Positions 1 to 8,289 of a stretch of 64,000 nucleotides of DNA are shown piece after piece. The translations under genes were made by a program, and so were the position numbers. The notes under the pieces were generated by a model. It was not told the DNA's origin, made no database searches, and saw only the letters and a program-made list of their open reading frames with translations. This DNA comes from Corallococcus caeni. GTDB lineage: Bacteria; Myxococcota; Myxococcia; Myxococcales; Myxococcaceae. Position 1 is the stretch's first letter. Each line of letters opens with the position of its first letter. Location: NCBI RefSeq assembly GCF_036245865.1, contig NZ_BTTW01000002.1, positions 1,240,001 to 1,304,000 of the forward strand, read 5' to 3'.

Positions 1-1029
1 CTGGACCAGCCCCAGTCGGAGGTCGAGGTCGACCGTGAGAAGGTCGCGCAGCTGGGCCTGAACCTGGGGACGGTGGGCATGGACCTGGGGTCCGCCGTGG
101 GCGGCAACTACGTCAACCGGTTCAACATCGCTGGGCGCAGCTACAAGGTCATCCCGCAGGTCCTGCGGACCTCCCGCCTCAACCCGGAGCAGCTCAAGGA
201 CATCCACGTCACGGGTCCCGACGGCAAGCTCGTGGCGCTGTCGTCCATCGCAACCCTCAAGGAGAAGGTGGCGCCCCGGTCGCTCAACCGCTTCCAGCAG
301 CTCAATGCGGTGAAGCTCAGCGGCGTGGCCATCCGCCCGCTAGATGAGGCGCTGACCTACCTGGAGACGGAAGCCGCGAAGATCCTGCCCGCGGGCTACC
401 GCATCGACTACACGGGCGAGTCCCGGCAGCTGCGCCTGGAGGGCGACTCGTTCGCCCCGGCGTTCGGGCTGGCGGTGGTGCTCATCTTCCTGGTGCTCGC
501 GGCCCAGTTCAACAGCTTCAGGGATCCGCTCATCATCCTCGCCGGGTCGGTGCCGCTGGCGCTCTTCGGCGCGCTGACGACCACGTTCCTGCGGATGCCG
601 AACCCGACGATGCCGTACTTCACGGACAGCTTCACCACCACGCTCAACATCTACTCCCAGGTGGGCCTGGTGACGCTGGTGGGGCTCATCGCGAAGAACG
701 GCATCCTCATCGTGGACTTCGCCAACCGCCTCCAGGAGGAGGGAAGGACGAAGCTCGAGGCGGTGAAGGAGGCGGCGGCCGAACGGCTCCGTCCCATCCT
801 GATGACGACCGTGGCCACGGTCGCGGGCCACTTCCCGCTGGTGCTGGTGTCGGGCCCGGGCGCGGCGGCGCGCAACAGCATCGGGCTCGTGCTGGTGACG
901 GGCATGGCGCTGGGCACGCTCTTCACCCTCTACTTCGTGCCGGCCATCTACCTGCTCATCGCGAAGACGCGCACCGCGGCCGCCAGCGAAGCCGTGGCAC
1001 CGCGGGAGCAGCCCGAGGTCGCCACGTAG
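1..1029 (+). CDS. RND-family efflux transporter permease, 3' part
   Basis: This is the C-terminal 342 residues of an AcrB/HAE1-type inner-membrane proton-driven efflux permease; the 5' end lies before the window and the frame is open from base 1. The segment starts in the porter domain with the family-typical VDREKVAQLGL stretch. It then shows the C-terminal transmembrane helices, including LAVVLIFLVLAAQFNSF and the conserved GLIAKNGILIVDFANRL helix, and ends with a helix before a short polar tail. RND permeases work in a tripartite complex with a periplasmic adaptor and an outer-membrane channel, which would be expected upstream, outside the window. Its substrate cannot be read from this part. 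No transcription partner follows it: the next complete gene is on the opposite strand. Confidence 0.93.
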   Translation: MDQPQSEVEVDREKVAQLGLNLGTVGMDLGSAVGGNYVNRFNIAGRSYKVIPQVLRTSRLNPEQLKDIHVTGPDGKLVALSSIATLKEKVAPRSLNRFQQLNAVKLSGVAIRPLDEALTYLETEAAKILPAGYRIDYTGESRQLRLEGDSFAPAFGLAVVLIFLVLAAQFNSFRDPLIILAGSVPLALFGALTTTFLRMPNPTMPYFTDSFTTTLNIYSQVGLVTLVGLIAKNGILIVDFANRLQEEGRTKLEAVKEAAAERLRPILMTTVATVAGHFPLVLVSGPGAAARNSIGLVLVTGMALGTLFTLYFVPAIYLLIAKTRTAAASEAVAPREQPEVAT

Positions 1030-1057
1030 CGGCTGCGAAGTCGCTGGGGCCCGTGGC

Positions 1058-1171
1058 TCACGGGTCCCAGCGCACGCGGTAGGCGCAGGCGTGGCCGTTG
1101 AAGTCGAAGGGCTCCACGCGGACGTTCTTCGCTCCGGCCTTCATCAGCCCCGCTTCGACGTGCGGGAGCAT
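1058..1171 (-). pseudogene. Possible C-terminal remnant of a TIGR02265/DUF2378-type protein
   Basis: A 37-codon minus-strand reading frame lies in the gap between the RND permease and the M57 protease. It reads from MLPHVEAGLMKAGA to a C-terminus YRVRWDP, a tail that resembles the end of the Myxococcus paralogous family TIGR02265 (DUF2378, usually near 180 residues). Only the last fifth of such a protein would be present, and no upstream part of the gene can be found, because the M57 gene and its terminator follow. I read it as a decayed fragment. It could also be a chance open frame, and the family link rests on recalled resemblance of a short tail. Confidence 0.3.
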
Positions 1172-1213
1172 CCCTGGAATGACCCTGCAATGCACTCGCG
1201 CGCGGGGTGAAGT

Positions 1214-1240
1214 CCCCCGGGTCCTGCGCGGACCCGGGGG
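1214..1240 (-). terminator. Hairpin downstream of the M57 protease gene
   Basis: An 11-bp perfect stem (CCCCCGGGTCC paired with its complement) encloses a 5-nt loop, 13 bases past the stop codon of the minus-strand M57 gene. There is no clear T-run, so termination strength is uncertain, but GC-rich hairpins of this kind are usual at gene ends in this window. Confidence 0.65.
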
Positions 1241-1252
1241 GCACTCAAGCGC

Positions 1253-2020
1253 TCAGTAGAGGTAGTCCAGCGCCGTGCGGTCGGAGCTGGTCCACTCGCC
1301 GGTCTCGTTGGAGCTGAAGCAGGAGTTCATCACCGAGCCGCCCCGCGAGGCCGTGGTCGGCGTCCCGGGGATGTGGATGGCGCCCACGTTGGACGCGCCT
1401 TCGTCACCGCCGGTGCCGCAGCTGATGGACCGGTCGTAGTAGTCCGTGTGGCGGAAGCCGATGGTGTGGCCAATCTCGTGGGTGATGACGTGCTCGTTCA
1501 CGTCCACGCTGTAGTCCTGCAGCCCGACGCCGATGTTGATGGTGCCGTAGGGCTTGCCGCCCTTGGGGAAGCCGGACGAGCCGCCGACACCGCTGGTCGT
1601 CTTCGCGGAGATGGTCGCGGTGCAGTCGGACGCGGAGCCGCGCGCGAAGGTGATGCGCAGCCCCTGGCTGTTGTAGTTCTCGATGGCCAGGTCGAGCCCC
1701 GCGCTGAGGCGGCTGTAGCTGTTGAACTGGGCCGTGGGGACGACGCAGATCTTCGTCACGCTCGTGCCGACGAGGTTGGTCGTCCGGTACTGCTCCGCCG
1801 TCTCACCGCGGGTCTGGAGCATCTCCCGCGAGGCCTCCAGGCTCACGTGAGCATCGCGCCCCACGTACACCGCGTTGTCGACGACCATGATGTCATTCGC
1901 GGGGAAGCCCGCCTCGACCAGGTTGGAGACGATCTCCTCGTTCTCGCTCTGCGCATCGCCACCGCAGGCCGTCAGCAACGCGCCACAGCTCACCACGAGG
2001 ACAGCAGCCTTCTTGAACAT
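1253..2020 (-). CDS. M57-family (HEIGH) zinc metalloprotease, lipoprotein
   Basis: A 255-residue secreted zinc endopeptidase of the M57 'dual-action HEIGH' family found in myxobacteria. The N-terminus is a lipoprotein signal with lipobox LLTAC (Cys19), followed by a short acidic linker. The zinc site is HEIGH at residues 181-185 with the third ligand His191 and a following Asp193, an extended metzincin-like HExxHxxxxxH motif. Cysteines around 92, 133 and 201 could form disulphides outside the cytoplasm. The ATG start is preceded by an AGAGGGG ribosome site about 8 bases upstream. It is monocistronic: a hairpin follows, and about 270 bases with a local AT-rich patch separate it from the next gene. 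A role in extracellular proteolysis during predation or nutrient scavenging is inferred from the family only. Confidence 0.88.
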   Translation of the reverse strand: MFKKAAVLVVSCGALLTACGGDAQSENEEIVSNLVEAGFPANDIMVVDNAVYVGRDAHVSLEASREMLQTRGETAEQYRTTNLVGTSVTKICVVPTAQFNSYSRLSAGLDLAIENYNSQGLRITFARGSASDCTATISAKTTSGVGGSSGFPKGGKPYGTINIGVGLQDYSVDVNEHVITHEIGHTIGFRHTDYYDRSISCGTGGDEGASNVGAIHIPGTPTTASRGGSVMNSCFSSNETGEWTSSDRTALDYLY

Positions 2021-2289
2021 GTTCGATGCCCCTCTTGACGTGGATCAGCCCAGCTCCCGCCCCCGGCACGGAGCGCCGGGCGGGATTGTCGCCAGTCTAA
2101 GAGGGTTTCCATCCGCGAAGTCCAATAAAACGAGAAATTGTAGTCAGTCGGACTTAGCTCGCGAGTGCGGAAACACATGTCAATACGCGATGATGTCTCA
2201 GCGCTCCCTGCCGCGAAGACCCGTGGTTTCACGGAGAGCGTGTGACAGGCCGCGCCACTGTTCTCGAATGCCGACGCGCCCGCCGCTTG

Positions 2290-3144
2290 CTACGGCGCGG
2301 CGGGCGCTCGGGCCGCGACGCTCCAGCAGGCCGCGGTGAAGCGAACCTCCGCCCCGTGCACGAAGGGCTCGAAGGCGGCGCGGACCGTTTCGATGACCTG
2401 GGTGCGGGTCCGGTCGTCCAGCTCGTGAAGAACCCGGCCGAGGATGCCGAGCCGGGTGAGGTAATGGACCAGCTCCTTCTCCGGCAGCGTGCACGCGAAG
2501 TCGATGGGCTGGATGTGGATGTCCGCCCAGCCGCTCTCCTCCAGGATGTGGTGGACCCGGCTCGCGTCCGCGAAGGCGAACTGCCCCGGCGCGTCCGGCC
2601 GGCGGGCGGGGAGGTTCGGCAGGAACGGTGCCGCGGCGCGCTCGGCTGTCGTCATGAAAGGATTCTCCGAAGGACTCCGCCAGGCGATGAACCGGAGTCC
2701 GGCGCCAGCCTTCGCGGCACGCCGCAGGTTCGCGAAGGCCTGGACGGAGTCCTCGAAGAACATGACGCCGAAGCGCGACAGGATCATGTCGAAGCTCGCG
2801 GGCTCGAAGGTGTGGCGCTGCGCGTCCGCGCGGATGAAGCTTGCCGGAAGGCCCTCCCTTTCAGCGCGGGCCCGGGCGGCGGTGAGCATCGGCTCCGAGA
2901 TGTCGATGCCGGTGCAGCGGCCCTCCGCGCCGAGCCGCCGGGCGAAGGCGAGGGTGGTGCTGCCCGTGCCGCAGCCGACGTCGAGCACCTGTCTCGCGGA
3001 GCCGGCGACGACCGCTTCGACGAGCAGGTCTTCCATCGGCTTGAACATCGAATCGAGCACCTCCTGCGTGTCGACCCAGGCGCGTCCGGCGGTCCCGTTC
3101 CAAAGCGCTGTCTGCTCATTCCCGGTCTGGCGAGTCTCATCCAT
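2290..3144 (-). CDS. Class I SAM-dependent methyltransferase
   Basis: A 284-residue cytoplasmic methyltransferase with the Rossmann-fold AdoMet site VLDVGCGTG at residues 53-61. Motif II follows with GIDIS, then ADAQ and a FDMILSRFGVMFFED segment at the motif IV position. The family methylates small molecules; the substrate cannot be told. Longer reading frames exist upstream, but the ATG at 3144 has a strong GGAGGA site 6 bases before it. It is transcribed divergently from a MerR regulator gene, with a palindromic site between, so it is probably the regulated target of that protein. Confidence 0.85.
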   Translation of the reverse strand: MDETRQTGNEQTALWNGTAGRAWVDTQEVLDSMFKPMEDLLVEAVVAGSARQVLDVGCGTGSTTLAFARRLGAEGRCTGIDISEPMLTAARARAEREGLPASFIRADAQRHTFEPASFDMILSRFGVMFFEDSVQAFANLRRAAKAGAGLRFIAWRSPSENPFMTTAERAAAPFLPNLPARRPDAPGQFAFADASRVHHILEESGWADIHIQPIDFACTLPEKELVHYLTRLGILGRVLHELDDRTRTQVIETVRAAFEPFVHGAEVRFTAACWSVAARAPAAP

Positions 3145-3196
3145 GGTCGTCTCCTCCTGCTTGCCTTCAAGAACCGAAGGCCGCACTGTGCCAGTT

Positions 3197-3216
3197 CAAG
3201 TCGACTTGAGGTCAAG
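3197..3216. promoter_or_regulatory. Palindromic operator in the methyltransferase/MerR divergent promoter
   Basis: A perfect 12-bp palindrome CAAGTCGACTTG (3197-3208) overlaps a second inverted repeat CTTGA-GG-TCAAG (3205-3216), ending 4 bases before the GTG start of the MerR gene. MerR-family regulators bind such dyads in the spacer of the promoters they control. The position between the two divergent genes fits autoregulation plus control of the methyltransferase. Confidence 0.6.
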
Positions 3217-3219
3217 ACG

Positions 3220-3651
3220 GTGAACGAACTGGACATCACGGAGGTCGCGCGGCGCTCCGGCGTTCCGGCCTCGACACTGCGGTTCTATGAAGAGAAGGGG
3301 TTGGTTGCTTCGGTGGGCAGGCGAGGTCTGCGCCGCCTGTTCGACGCTGGCGTGCTGGAGCGGCTGGCGTTGATCGCGATGGGGCGCGCCGCTGGCTTTT
3401 CGCTCGAGGAGATCGCGCTCATGTTCGCCCCGGACGGGCGGCCGCGCATCGACCGGCGGATGCTCCTGTCCAGGGCGGAGCAGCTGGACAGGACGATCCG
3501 CGAGCTGAGCGCGATGCGCGACGGCCTCCGGCACGCCGCTGCCTGTCCTGCGCCGAGCCACATGGAGTGCCCCACCTTCCGCCGGCTCCTGCGGGGCGCC
3601 GCGTCTGGCGCGAAGGGCGCGCGAAGCCGCAAGCGCCTGCCTCCCAGGTGA
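3220..3651 (+). CDS. MerR-family transcriptional regulator
   Basis: A 143-residue DNA-binding regulator. The N-terminal winged helix-turn-helix is typical of MerR (LDITEVARRSGVPASTLRFY, then EEKGLV). It is followed by the arm region with RLALIAMGRAAGFSLEEIALMF and a dimerisation coiled coil (residues about 80-115). Two C-terminal cysteines in CPAPSHMEC-type spacing could bind metal or sense redox state, but the ligand is unknown. I chose the GTG at 3220 because the conserved domain begins right after it; the long upstream extension of the frame overlaps the divergent gene. It probably controls itself and the divergent methyltransferase through the dyads just upstream of its start. Confidence 0.85.
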   Translation: MNELDITEVARRSGVPASTLRFYEEKGLVASVGRRGLRRLFDAGVLERLALIAMGRAAGFSLEEIALMFAPDGRPRIDRRMLLSRAEQLDRTIRELSAMRDGLRHAAACPAPSHMECPTFRRLLRGAASGAKGARSRKRLPPR

Positions 3652-3708
3652 GCTTCGGAGGCCCACGCGGCCTGGACCCGGACGGGAGCGCGCGGCTCCC
3701 GGTCCGCG

Positions 3709-4341
3709 TCAGGTGTCAAAGCGGAAGGCGGTGTCCCGGGCCGAGGGCCGCTGCTCGAACTGCTGGCGGAAGCGGTTCAGCGCCACATAGGGGGCAATGG
3801 GCAACACGTCCCGGAACTCCAGGTGGGTCACGAGACAGTAGAGGGTGACCTCCAGGTAGCTCAGGTCCCGCTCGGGCGGGAGGGCGGCGAGCGCGGCGCT
3901 CGAGTGCTCCTCCAGCCACGCCATCATGTTGAGCAAGGACTTGCGCAGCTTGAGGGCATGGGTCGTCCCCTCGCCGCCGCCGGCCATCTTCTCCATGACC
4001 AGCGTCACCTCCGTCGCCATGGCTTGCAGGGTGAGCTCCTGCACGTTCGCGAGGAGCGGCACGTCCAGGTCCTCCGGCCACACCACGCGGGGCCTGGGAT
4101 TGGACTGTCGCCACAGCTCCCGGGAGACATTGAGCGCGCCGAACCAGGCGCCTCGGGAAGTTTTCAGGACGGGGATCCGGAGCGCGGGGTTGCCGCCGTA
4201 GTCCGCCGGGTCGGTGGACAGCAGGTCCCGCAGCACCTGGAAGGAATGGTCGACGCGCAGCTCCGCGGCGAAGAGCCGGGCGATGCGCGTGAAGTGCGAG
4301 CTTGAACGGCCGATGATGACGGGTCTGTCGAGCGCGGACAT
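3709..4341 (-). CDS. Glutathione S-transferase-like protein
   Basis: A 210-residue protein with an N-terminal thioredoxin-like domain (VIIGRSSSHFTRIARLFAAEL, with the cis-proline segment ALRIPVL near residue 54) and an all-helical C-terminal domain. This is the two-domain layout of soluble glutathione S-transferases. The usual active-site Ser/Cys/Tyr near residue 11-15 is represented by a run of serines. The family conjugates or reduces electrophiles with glutathione, but many bacterial members have no known substrate. The ATG at 4341 has a GGAGGG site 7-8 bases upstream; an upstream in-frame ATG at 4389 is less likely. Its neighbours are unrelated in function. Confidence 0.7.
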   Translation of the reverse strand: MSALDRPVIIGRSSSHFTRIARLFAAELRVDHSFQVLRDLLSTDPADYGGNPALRIPVLKTSRGAWFGALNVSRELWRQSNPRPRVVWPEDLDVPLLANVQELTLQAMATEVTLVMEKMAGGGEGTTHALKLRKSLLNMMAWLEEHSSAALAALPPERDLSYLEVTLYCLVTHLEFRDVLPIAPYVALNRFRQQFEQRPSARDTAFRFDT

Positions 4342-4413
4342 GCGGGGCCCTCCGGTGGAAATGGCGCGGAAGGCTACCGCGCCACGCACCGAGGATGCAG
4401 CCCCCGTACCCTC

Positions 4414-5631
4414 TCAAGGTCGGGAGGGCCCCTGCAGGGCCGCCGCGATGATGCGCGCGGCGATGGCGGGTTGGTCACCGCCCATGTGGAGCGTGTTGAC
4501 CGAGTAGACGAGGCGCCGGCGCAGGTCGCGCGTGGCGCCCATCCCGTTGTTGTAGCCGTGCCGGTCGCCGCTCTTGCCCCAGAAGAGGACGCCGTTGATT
4601 TCATAGCGGGTGAGGCCCGCGCTGTAGCTGGCGCCGGGCAGGTCCGGGACGGTGAACAGCTCCTCCAATTGCTTGCGCGGCAGCAGCCGGCCCTGGAAGA
4701 GCGCGACGAGGAAGCGGTCCAGGTCCTCGGCGGTGGAGATCATCTCTCCGGCGGCCCAGGGGACGGACTGGCTGGCTTCGGTGACGTCCACCAGGCACCG
4801 CGTGCCGTAGGGGATGGCGCCCGCCGGACACGGCCCGTCCTCGGGAGTGACCTCCTCGTAGCCATGCGCATGCCGCCCGGGGATCGTCACGTCGTTGCCG
4901 GGCACGAAGGTGTCCCGCAGGTGCAGCGGCCGGAGGATGCGCTCCCGCACCGCGTCCCCGTAGGGGCGGCCCGTCACCTGTTCGATGAGCAGGCCCGCGA
5001 CGATGTAGCCGATGTTGCCGTACTCCTGCCGCGTGCCCGGGGCGAAGCGCGGGCCCGGCGGGAGCGCCAGCGAGACGAGCTCGCGGGGGCTGAAGCGCCG
5101 GAACCGGTTCTCGAAGAACCACTCCGGGGCCTTCTGCGGCACCGGCACGCCGGGCAGGCCGTGGGTGTGATTGAGCAGCTGGCGCACGGTGATGGGCGCG
5201 TAGACGCCCGCGGGCAGCAGGCGCGGCAGGTAGTCCTGGACGGGCCGGTCCAGGTCCACGCGTCCCTCGGCGGCGAGCTGCAGCACGACGGTGGCCGTGA
5301 ACGTCTTCGTCATGCTGCCAATGCGGAAGTGCGCGTCCGCCGGCACCGGGGCGCCGGTGCGGACGTCGGCCACCCCGGACGTCCCCAGCCAGCGGCCGTC
5401 CGCGCCGGTCACCCGGACCAGGGCACCGGACACCTCCGCGTTGGGCAGCCCCGCGATGGCCTGCCGCAGCGCCTCGCGGTTCAGGGGCGGCAGGGGCGCG
5501 GGGTCCACCTCCAGCCCCAGTTCGCCCACCTCCAGCCCGGTTCCCACCGGAGCCTCGGGCCCGCAGGCGGGGGTCATGAAGCTCGCGAGCAATGCCATAC
5601 CAACCCGCAGTCCGCGGTGCAGGACAGCCAT
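4414..5631 (-). CDS. Beta-lactamase-family serine hydrolase, lipoprotein
   Basis: A 405-residue predicted lipoprotein (lipobox TPAC, Cys23) of the class C beta-lactamase / D-alanyl-D-alanine carboxypeptidase superfamily. The catalytic tetrad SMTK is at residues 106-109 in the context FRIGSMTKTFTA. The YxN motif is YGN at 204-206, and a C-terminal GKSGDRHGY stretch occupies the place of the usual H/K-T-G motif. Such proteins hydrolyse peptides, esters or peptidoglycan stem peptides; true beta-lactamase activity is not implied. The start is ATG 5631 with AGGAG upstream. Compare the catalytically dead paralogue at 50389-51414. The next gene upstream (5730-6785) is on the same strand with a gap of 98 bases, so co-transcription is possible. 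Confidence 0.88.
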   Translation of the reverse strand: MAVLHRGLRVGMALLASFMTPACGPEAPVGTGLEVGELGLEVDPAPLPPLNREALRQAIAGLPNAEVSGALVRVTGADGRWLGTSGVADVRTGAPVPADAHFRIGSMTKTFTATVVLQLAAEGRVDLDRPVQDYLPRLLPAGVYAPITVRQLLNHTHGLPGVPVPQKAPEWFFENRFRRFSPRELVSLALPPGPRFAPGTRQEYGNIGYIVAGLLIEQVTGRPYGDAVRERILRPLHLRDTFVPGNDVTIPGRHAHGYEEVTPEDGPCPAGAIPYGTRCLVDVTEASQSVPWAAGEMISTAEDLDRFLVALFQGRLLPRKQLEELFTVPDLPGASYSAGLTRYEINGVLFWGKSGDRHGYNNGMGATRDLRRRLVYSVNTLHMGGDQPAIAARIIAAALQGPSRP

Positions 5632-5729
5632 GGGGTTCCATCTCCTGTGAGGGAAGGGGCCGGCGCTTTTTTGCGGCCGGCGGATGGAACACCGGCGTCC
5701 CCCGGCGGTGTCACCGGGCGGGTGGAGAT

Positions 5730-6785
5730 TCAGTCCGCTGCCACGTACAGCTCGCCGTTCTGCCCGATGGCGCCCGGGGCCAGGGACCAGCCCGGGTGTT
5801 CGCTCATGAGGTAGAGCGTGCGCTTGCCCTCCGGCGAGCGCGCCGCCCCGATGAGCAGGTAGCGGCGTGTCCGCTTCGCTCCGGTGAGCGTCAGCACGTC
5901 GTGCTTCACGCTCCAGGTGCCCTGGTCGTCCTCGGAGCCGAACCTCATCGCGCCCACCTGCCCGGACGCGCCCGCGTACTTGTATTGAAATGCGTGATTG
6001 GCGCCGAAGGTGTAGTCGATGCTGTAGGAGACCGCCGTCATGGTGGTGCTCCCGGTATAGGTGTTGACCCACTGGGCTCCGGTGCTGGTGCCGTAGATGA
6101 AGTGGCCCACCACCTCCGCGTCGTCCACCAGCGGCAGGCCCACGGGGCTCCCTCGCACGCCCTTCAGCGCTTCCTCCACCCGGGTGTAGGACGTGTTCCA
6201 GGAGAACGAGGCCGACATTTCCTCGCCCGCACTGCCCGGCGGGCTCATGAAGCTCTGGATGAACACCAGCGGCTCCAGCCGGTCGCCCGCCTCCACCAGG
6301 TAGAGGCTCACGCGGAAGGTCCGGCCGTTGTTCTTCGCGCGCACCACCGCCGCGGTGAAGAAGGCGCGGGCGCCGTTGGCCACGAAGCGCCGCATCACCA
6401 GCGGGTTCGGCTTCACGTCGTTCCAGTCCGCGCCCACGCGTTCCTGCCACAGCCGCGCGACCTTGCCCTCGGCGTCGTCGAGCCCGGGCACGGCCGGCAG
6501 CCGGAGCGCCTCCACGCCCAGGGTGTCACCCCGCTCGTCCCACTCGAGGATGAACCGTCCGTCCTGCTGGGTCTTCCAACCCTGGGGCGCGTCGAACGCG
6601 AAGCCGCCGGGCTCCCCCGGGCTGCCGCCGTGCGCCCTGTTCGCGGCGGCGGGAGTCCCGGGGGTGTCGCTGTCTCCGGCGAAGAGGCCCAGGGCCATGA
6701 GCCCCAGGGTGCCGGTGCAGCAGAACGCGCAGGCGCCTCCGACCGCGAGGAGGATCCAGACGAGGGGGCTCTTGGGACGGGCCAT
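5730..6785 (-). CDS. Membrane-anchored protein of unknown function
   Basis: A 351-residue protein I do not recognise. A short basic N-terminus (MARPKSP) leads into one hydrophobic segment at residues 8-36 containing the odd pair CAFCC. A Gly/Pro-rich linker and a roughly 300-residue soluble domain follow, presumably outside the cytoplasmic membrane. The first part of the soluble region (GFAFDAPQGWKTQQ, then a beta-rich segment) looks like the PsbP/MOG1-type fold that begins with 'F..P.gW'. The second half is rich in Ser/Thr/Tyr beta strands. It lies upstream of the beta-lactamase-fold lipoprotein on the same strand. Confidence 0.75.
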   Translation of the reverse strand: MARPKSPLVWILLAVGGACAFCCTGTLGLMALGLFAGDSDTPGTPAAANRAHGGSPGEPGGFAFDAPQGWKTQQDGRFILEWDERGDTLGVEALRLPAVPGLDDAEGKVARLWQERVGADWNDVKPNPLVMRRFVANGARAFFTAAVVRAKNNGRTFRVSLYLVEAGDRLEPLVFIQSFMSPPGSAGEEMSASFSWNTSYTRVEEALKGVRGSPVGLPLVDDAEVVGHFIYGTSTGAQWVNTYTGSTTMTAVSYSIDYTFGANHAFQYKYAGASGQVGAMRFGSEDDQGTWSVKHDVLTLTGAKRTRRYLLIGAARSPEGKRTLYLMSEHPGWSLAPGAIGQNGELYVAAD

Positions 6786-6930
6786 GGTGGGGTGCCTGTG
6801 AGGAGGTCTCAGCCGCGAGGGACGTCCCGGCGGATGCGCCGGTCATCCCTGGTACGCGCGCCGGGGCCAATCTTCCCGCCCCCACCCCCAGAAACGACAT
6901 GGCGGCCCTCCCCGGTGGAGCTCGCAGGCG

Positions 6931-7719
6931 TCAGCGGCCCGCGCGCCGCAGGACGGCGGGCGTGAGGCCCGTCAGCCGGCGGAACACCGTGGTGAAGTGA
7001 CTCTGTGAGCTGAAGCCGACCTCCAGCGCGATGTCTCCGAGGGAGCGGGTCGTGTGGCTCAACAGGCCGCGCGCCCGCTCCACCCTCCGCTGCTGCACGT
7101 AGGCATGCGGTGTCATGCCCATGGACTGGCGGAAGGCGCGGGTGAAATAGAACACGCTCAGGCCCGAGCGCTGGGCCAGCTCCCCCACGCGGATCCTCCG
7201 CGCGAGGTGCGCTTCGATGAAGAGCCTCACGCGATGGAGCGCGGCGGCGGAGAGGCCACCGCGCCGCCGCGCGGCCCGTGTGCCTCCTGGCTGCTGGAGC
7301 AGCTTCGACACGCGGGCGGCATGGCGGTCCTGCGACGCCCGCGCCTCGCTCAGGAAGCGGGCGATGACCTTCAGCTCCGCGTCCGGCAGGGGTGACATCA
7401 ATTGCAGGCCATCCGCCTGGAGGGGGCCCCACAGGGTCTCAATCCATTCGCGCGCGTGCCCGGTGAGCGCGAGCCGTCTGCCATTCCCGGTGCCTTCCCG
7501 CTGGACGTAGCCGGCGAGCTCCAGCCGCTCCACGTCGGCGCCTCGCGCGACCGCGCTCAGGGGCGCGGGGCCTCCGAAGTGCAGCTGCGCCAGGCAGGTC
7601 AGCTCCGCGCGGCCGAGCGCGAGCACCGCTCCCACGGCCGCGTCGAACTCCGCGGAGGCATCCTGGAAGCGGACGATGTCGGCGCCAATCTGGGCGAGGA
7701 GGGAGTGCCGGGGCGTCAT
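6931..7719 (-). CDS. AraC-family regulator with MarR-like N-terminal part
   Basis: A 262-residue regulator. The C-terminal 100 residues form the double helix-turn-helix DNA-binding domain: RIRVGELAQRSGLSVFYFTRAF for the first helix pair and SLGDIALEVGFSSQSHFTTVFRR for the second, ending LTPAVLRRAG. The N-terminal half is not a cupin. It looks like a small winged-helix domain (LTCLAQLHFGGPAPLSAVARGADVERLE...GYVQREG) as in MarR regulators, an uncommon pairing. The ATG at 7719 lacks a good ribosome site, so a start slightly upstream is possible. It is divergent, with only 78 bases between starts, from a DUF1772-like membrane protein gene that is its likely target. Confidence 0.85.
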   Translation of the reverse strand: MTPRHSLLAQIGADIVRFQDASAEFDAAVGAVLALGRAELTCLAQLHFGGPAPLSAVARGADVERLELAGYVQREGTGNGRRLALTGHAREWIETLWGPLQADGLQLMSPLPDAELKVIARFLSEARASQDRHAARVSKLLQQPGGTRAARRRGGLSAAALHRVRLFIEAHLARRIRVGELAQRSGLSVFYFTRAFRQSMGMTPHAYVQQRRVERARGLLSHTTRSLGDIALEVGFSSQSHFTTVFRRLTGLTPAVLRRAGR

Positions 7720-7797
7720 GGAGGAACACCGCAAGTTCGAGAAAAACAGCACAAGGGCACGAAAGACGCTCGCGCGCCCGGGACGCATGCTGCCCCC

Positions 7798-8289
7798 ATG
7801 ATGAACCTGAAGCCCTCCGCGGCGGAAATCCTGTTGTGGCTCTTCGTGCTGAACCTCGGCGTCGCGTTCGGTGCGGGGCTCTATGAGCACCGCATCTCGC
7901 TGCCCCGCTGGCTCGACGCCACGGGCGCGCACTGGTCCGCGGAGGCGGCGCGACAGGATGACGTGGGGCGGCGCTTCTGGGGGCTGGTGAATACGGGACC
8001 GCTGACGCTGCTCACCCTGGCGAGCCTCTACTTCGCCACGCAGGCCACGGGGCCGCTGCGCGCCTGGTGGCTCGGGGCCGCGCTGGTGGCGCTCGTGGAC
8101 CGGCTCCTGACCTTCGCGTACTTCATCCCCACGATGGTCCGGCTGATGCAGTCCGTTGACTCTCCGGCCGCCGTGGAGACCGCGATGCGGTGGGCGCGGA
8201 TGAACCACCTGCGCCATGCGCTCGCGGCGGGGGCGTGGTTCGCGGCCCTTCAAGCCCTGTCATGGCTGCGCGTGAAGGGCGGCGCGTGA
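7798..8289 (+). CDS. Small membrane protein, DUF1772/anthrone-oxygenase-like
   Basis: A 163-residue protein with four predicted membrane helices (about residues 8-28, 62-80, 86-106 and 140-158). The layout and sequence pattern (an N-terminal helix with GAGLYEH, and an NHLRHALAAGAWFAALQ last helix) resemble the DUF1772 / anthrone oxygenase superfamily, whose bacterial members mostly have no known substrate. The start is ATG ATG at 7798. It is divergent from an AraC regulator and its stop codon directly abuts the convergent DUF3224 gene. The family assignment comes from pattern resemblance only. Confidence 0.7.
   Translation: MMNLKPSAAEILLWLFVLNLGVAFGAGLYEHRISLPRWLDATGAHWSAEAARQDDVGRRFWGLVNTGPLTLLTLASLYFATQATGPLRAWWLGAALVALVDRLLTFAYFIPTMVRLMQSVDSPAAVETAMRWARMNHLRHALAAGAWFAALQALSWLRVKGGA

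Noticed and set aside
4414-5631. A true antibiotic-resistance beta-lactamase.
   Set aside because: The superfamily is dominated by peptidases and esterases; the lipoprotein anchor and sequence give no specific sign of a resistance enzyme.
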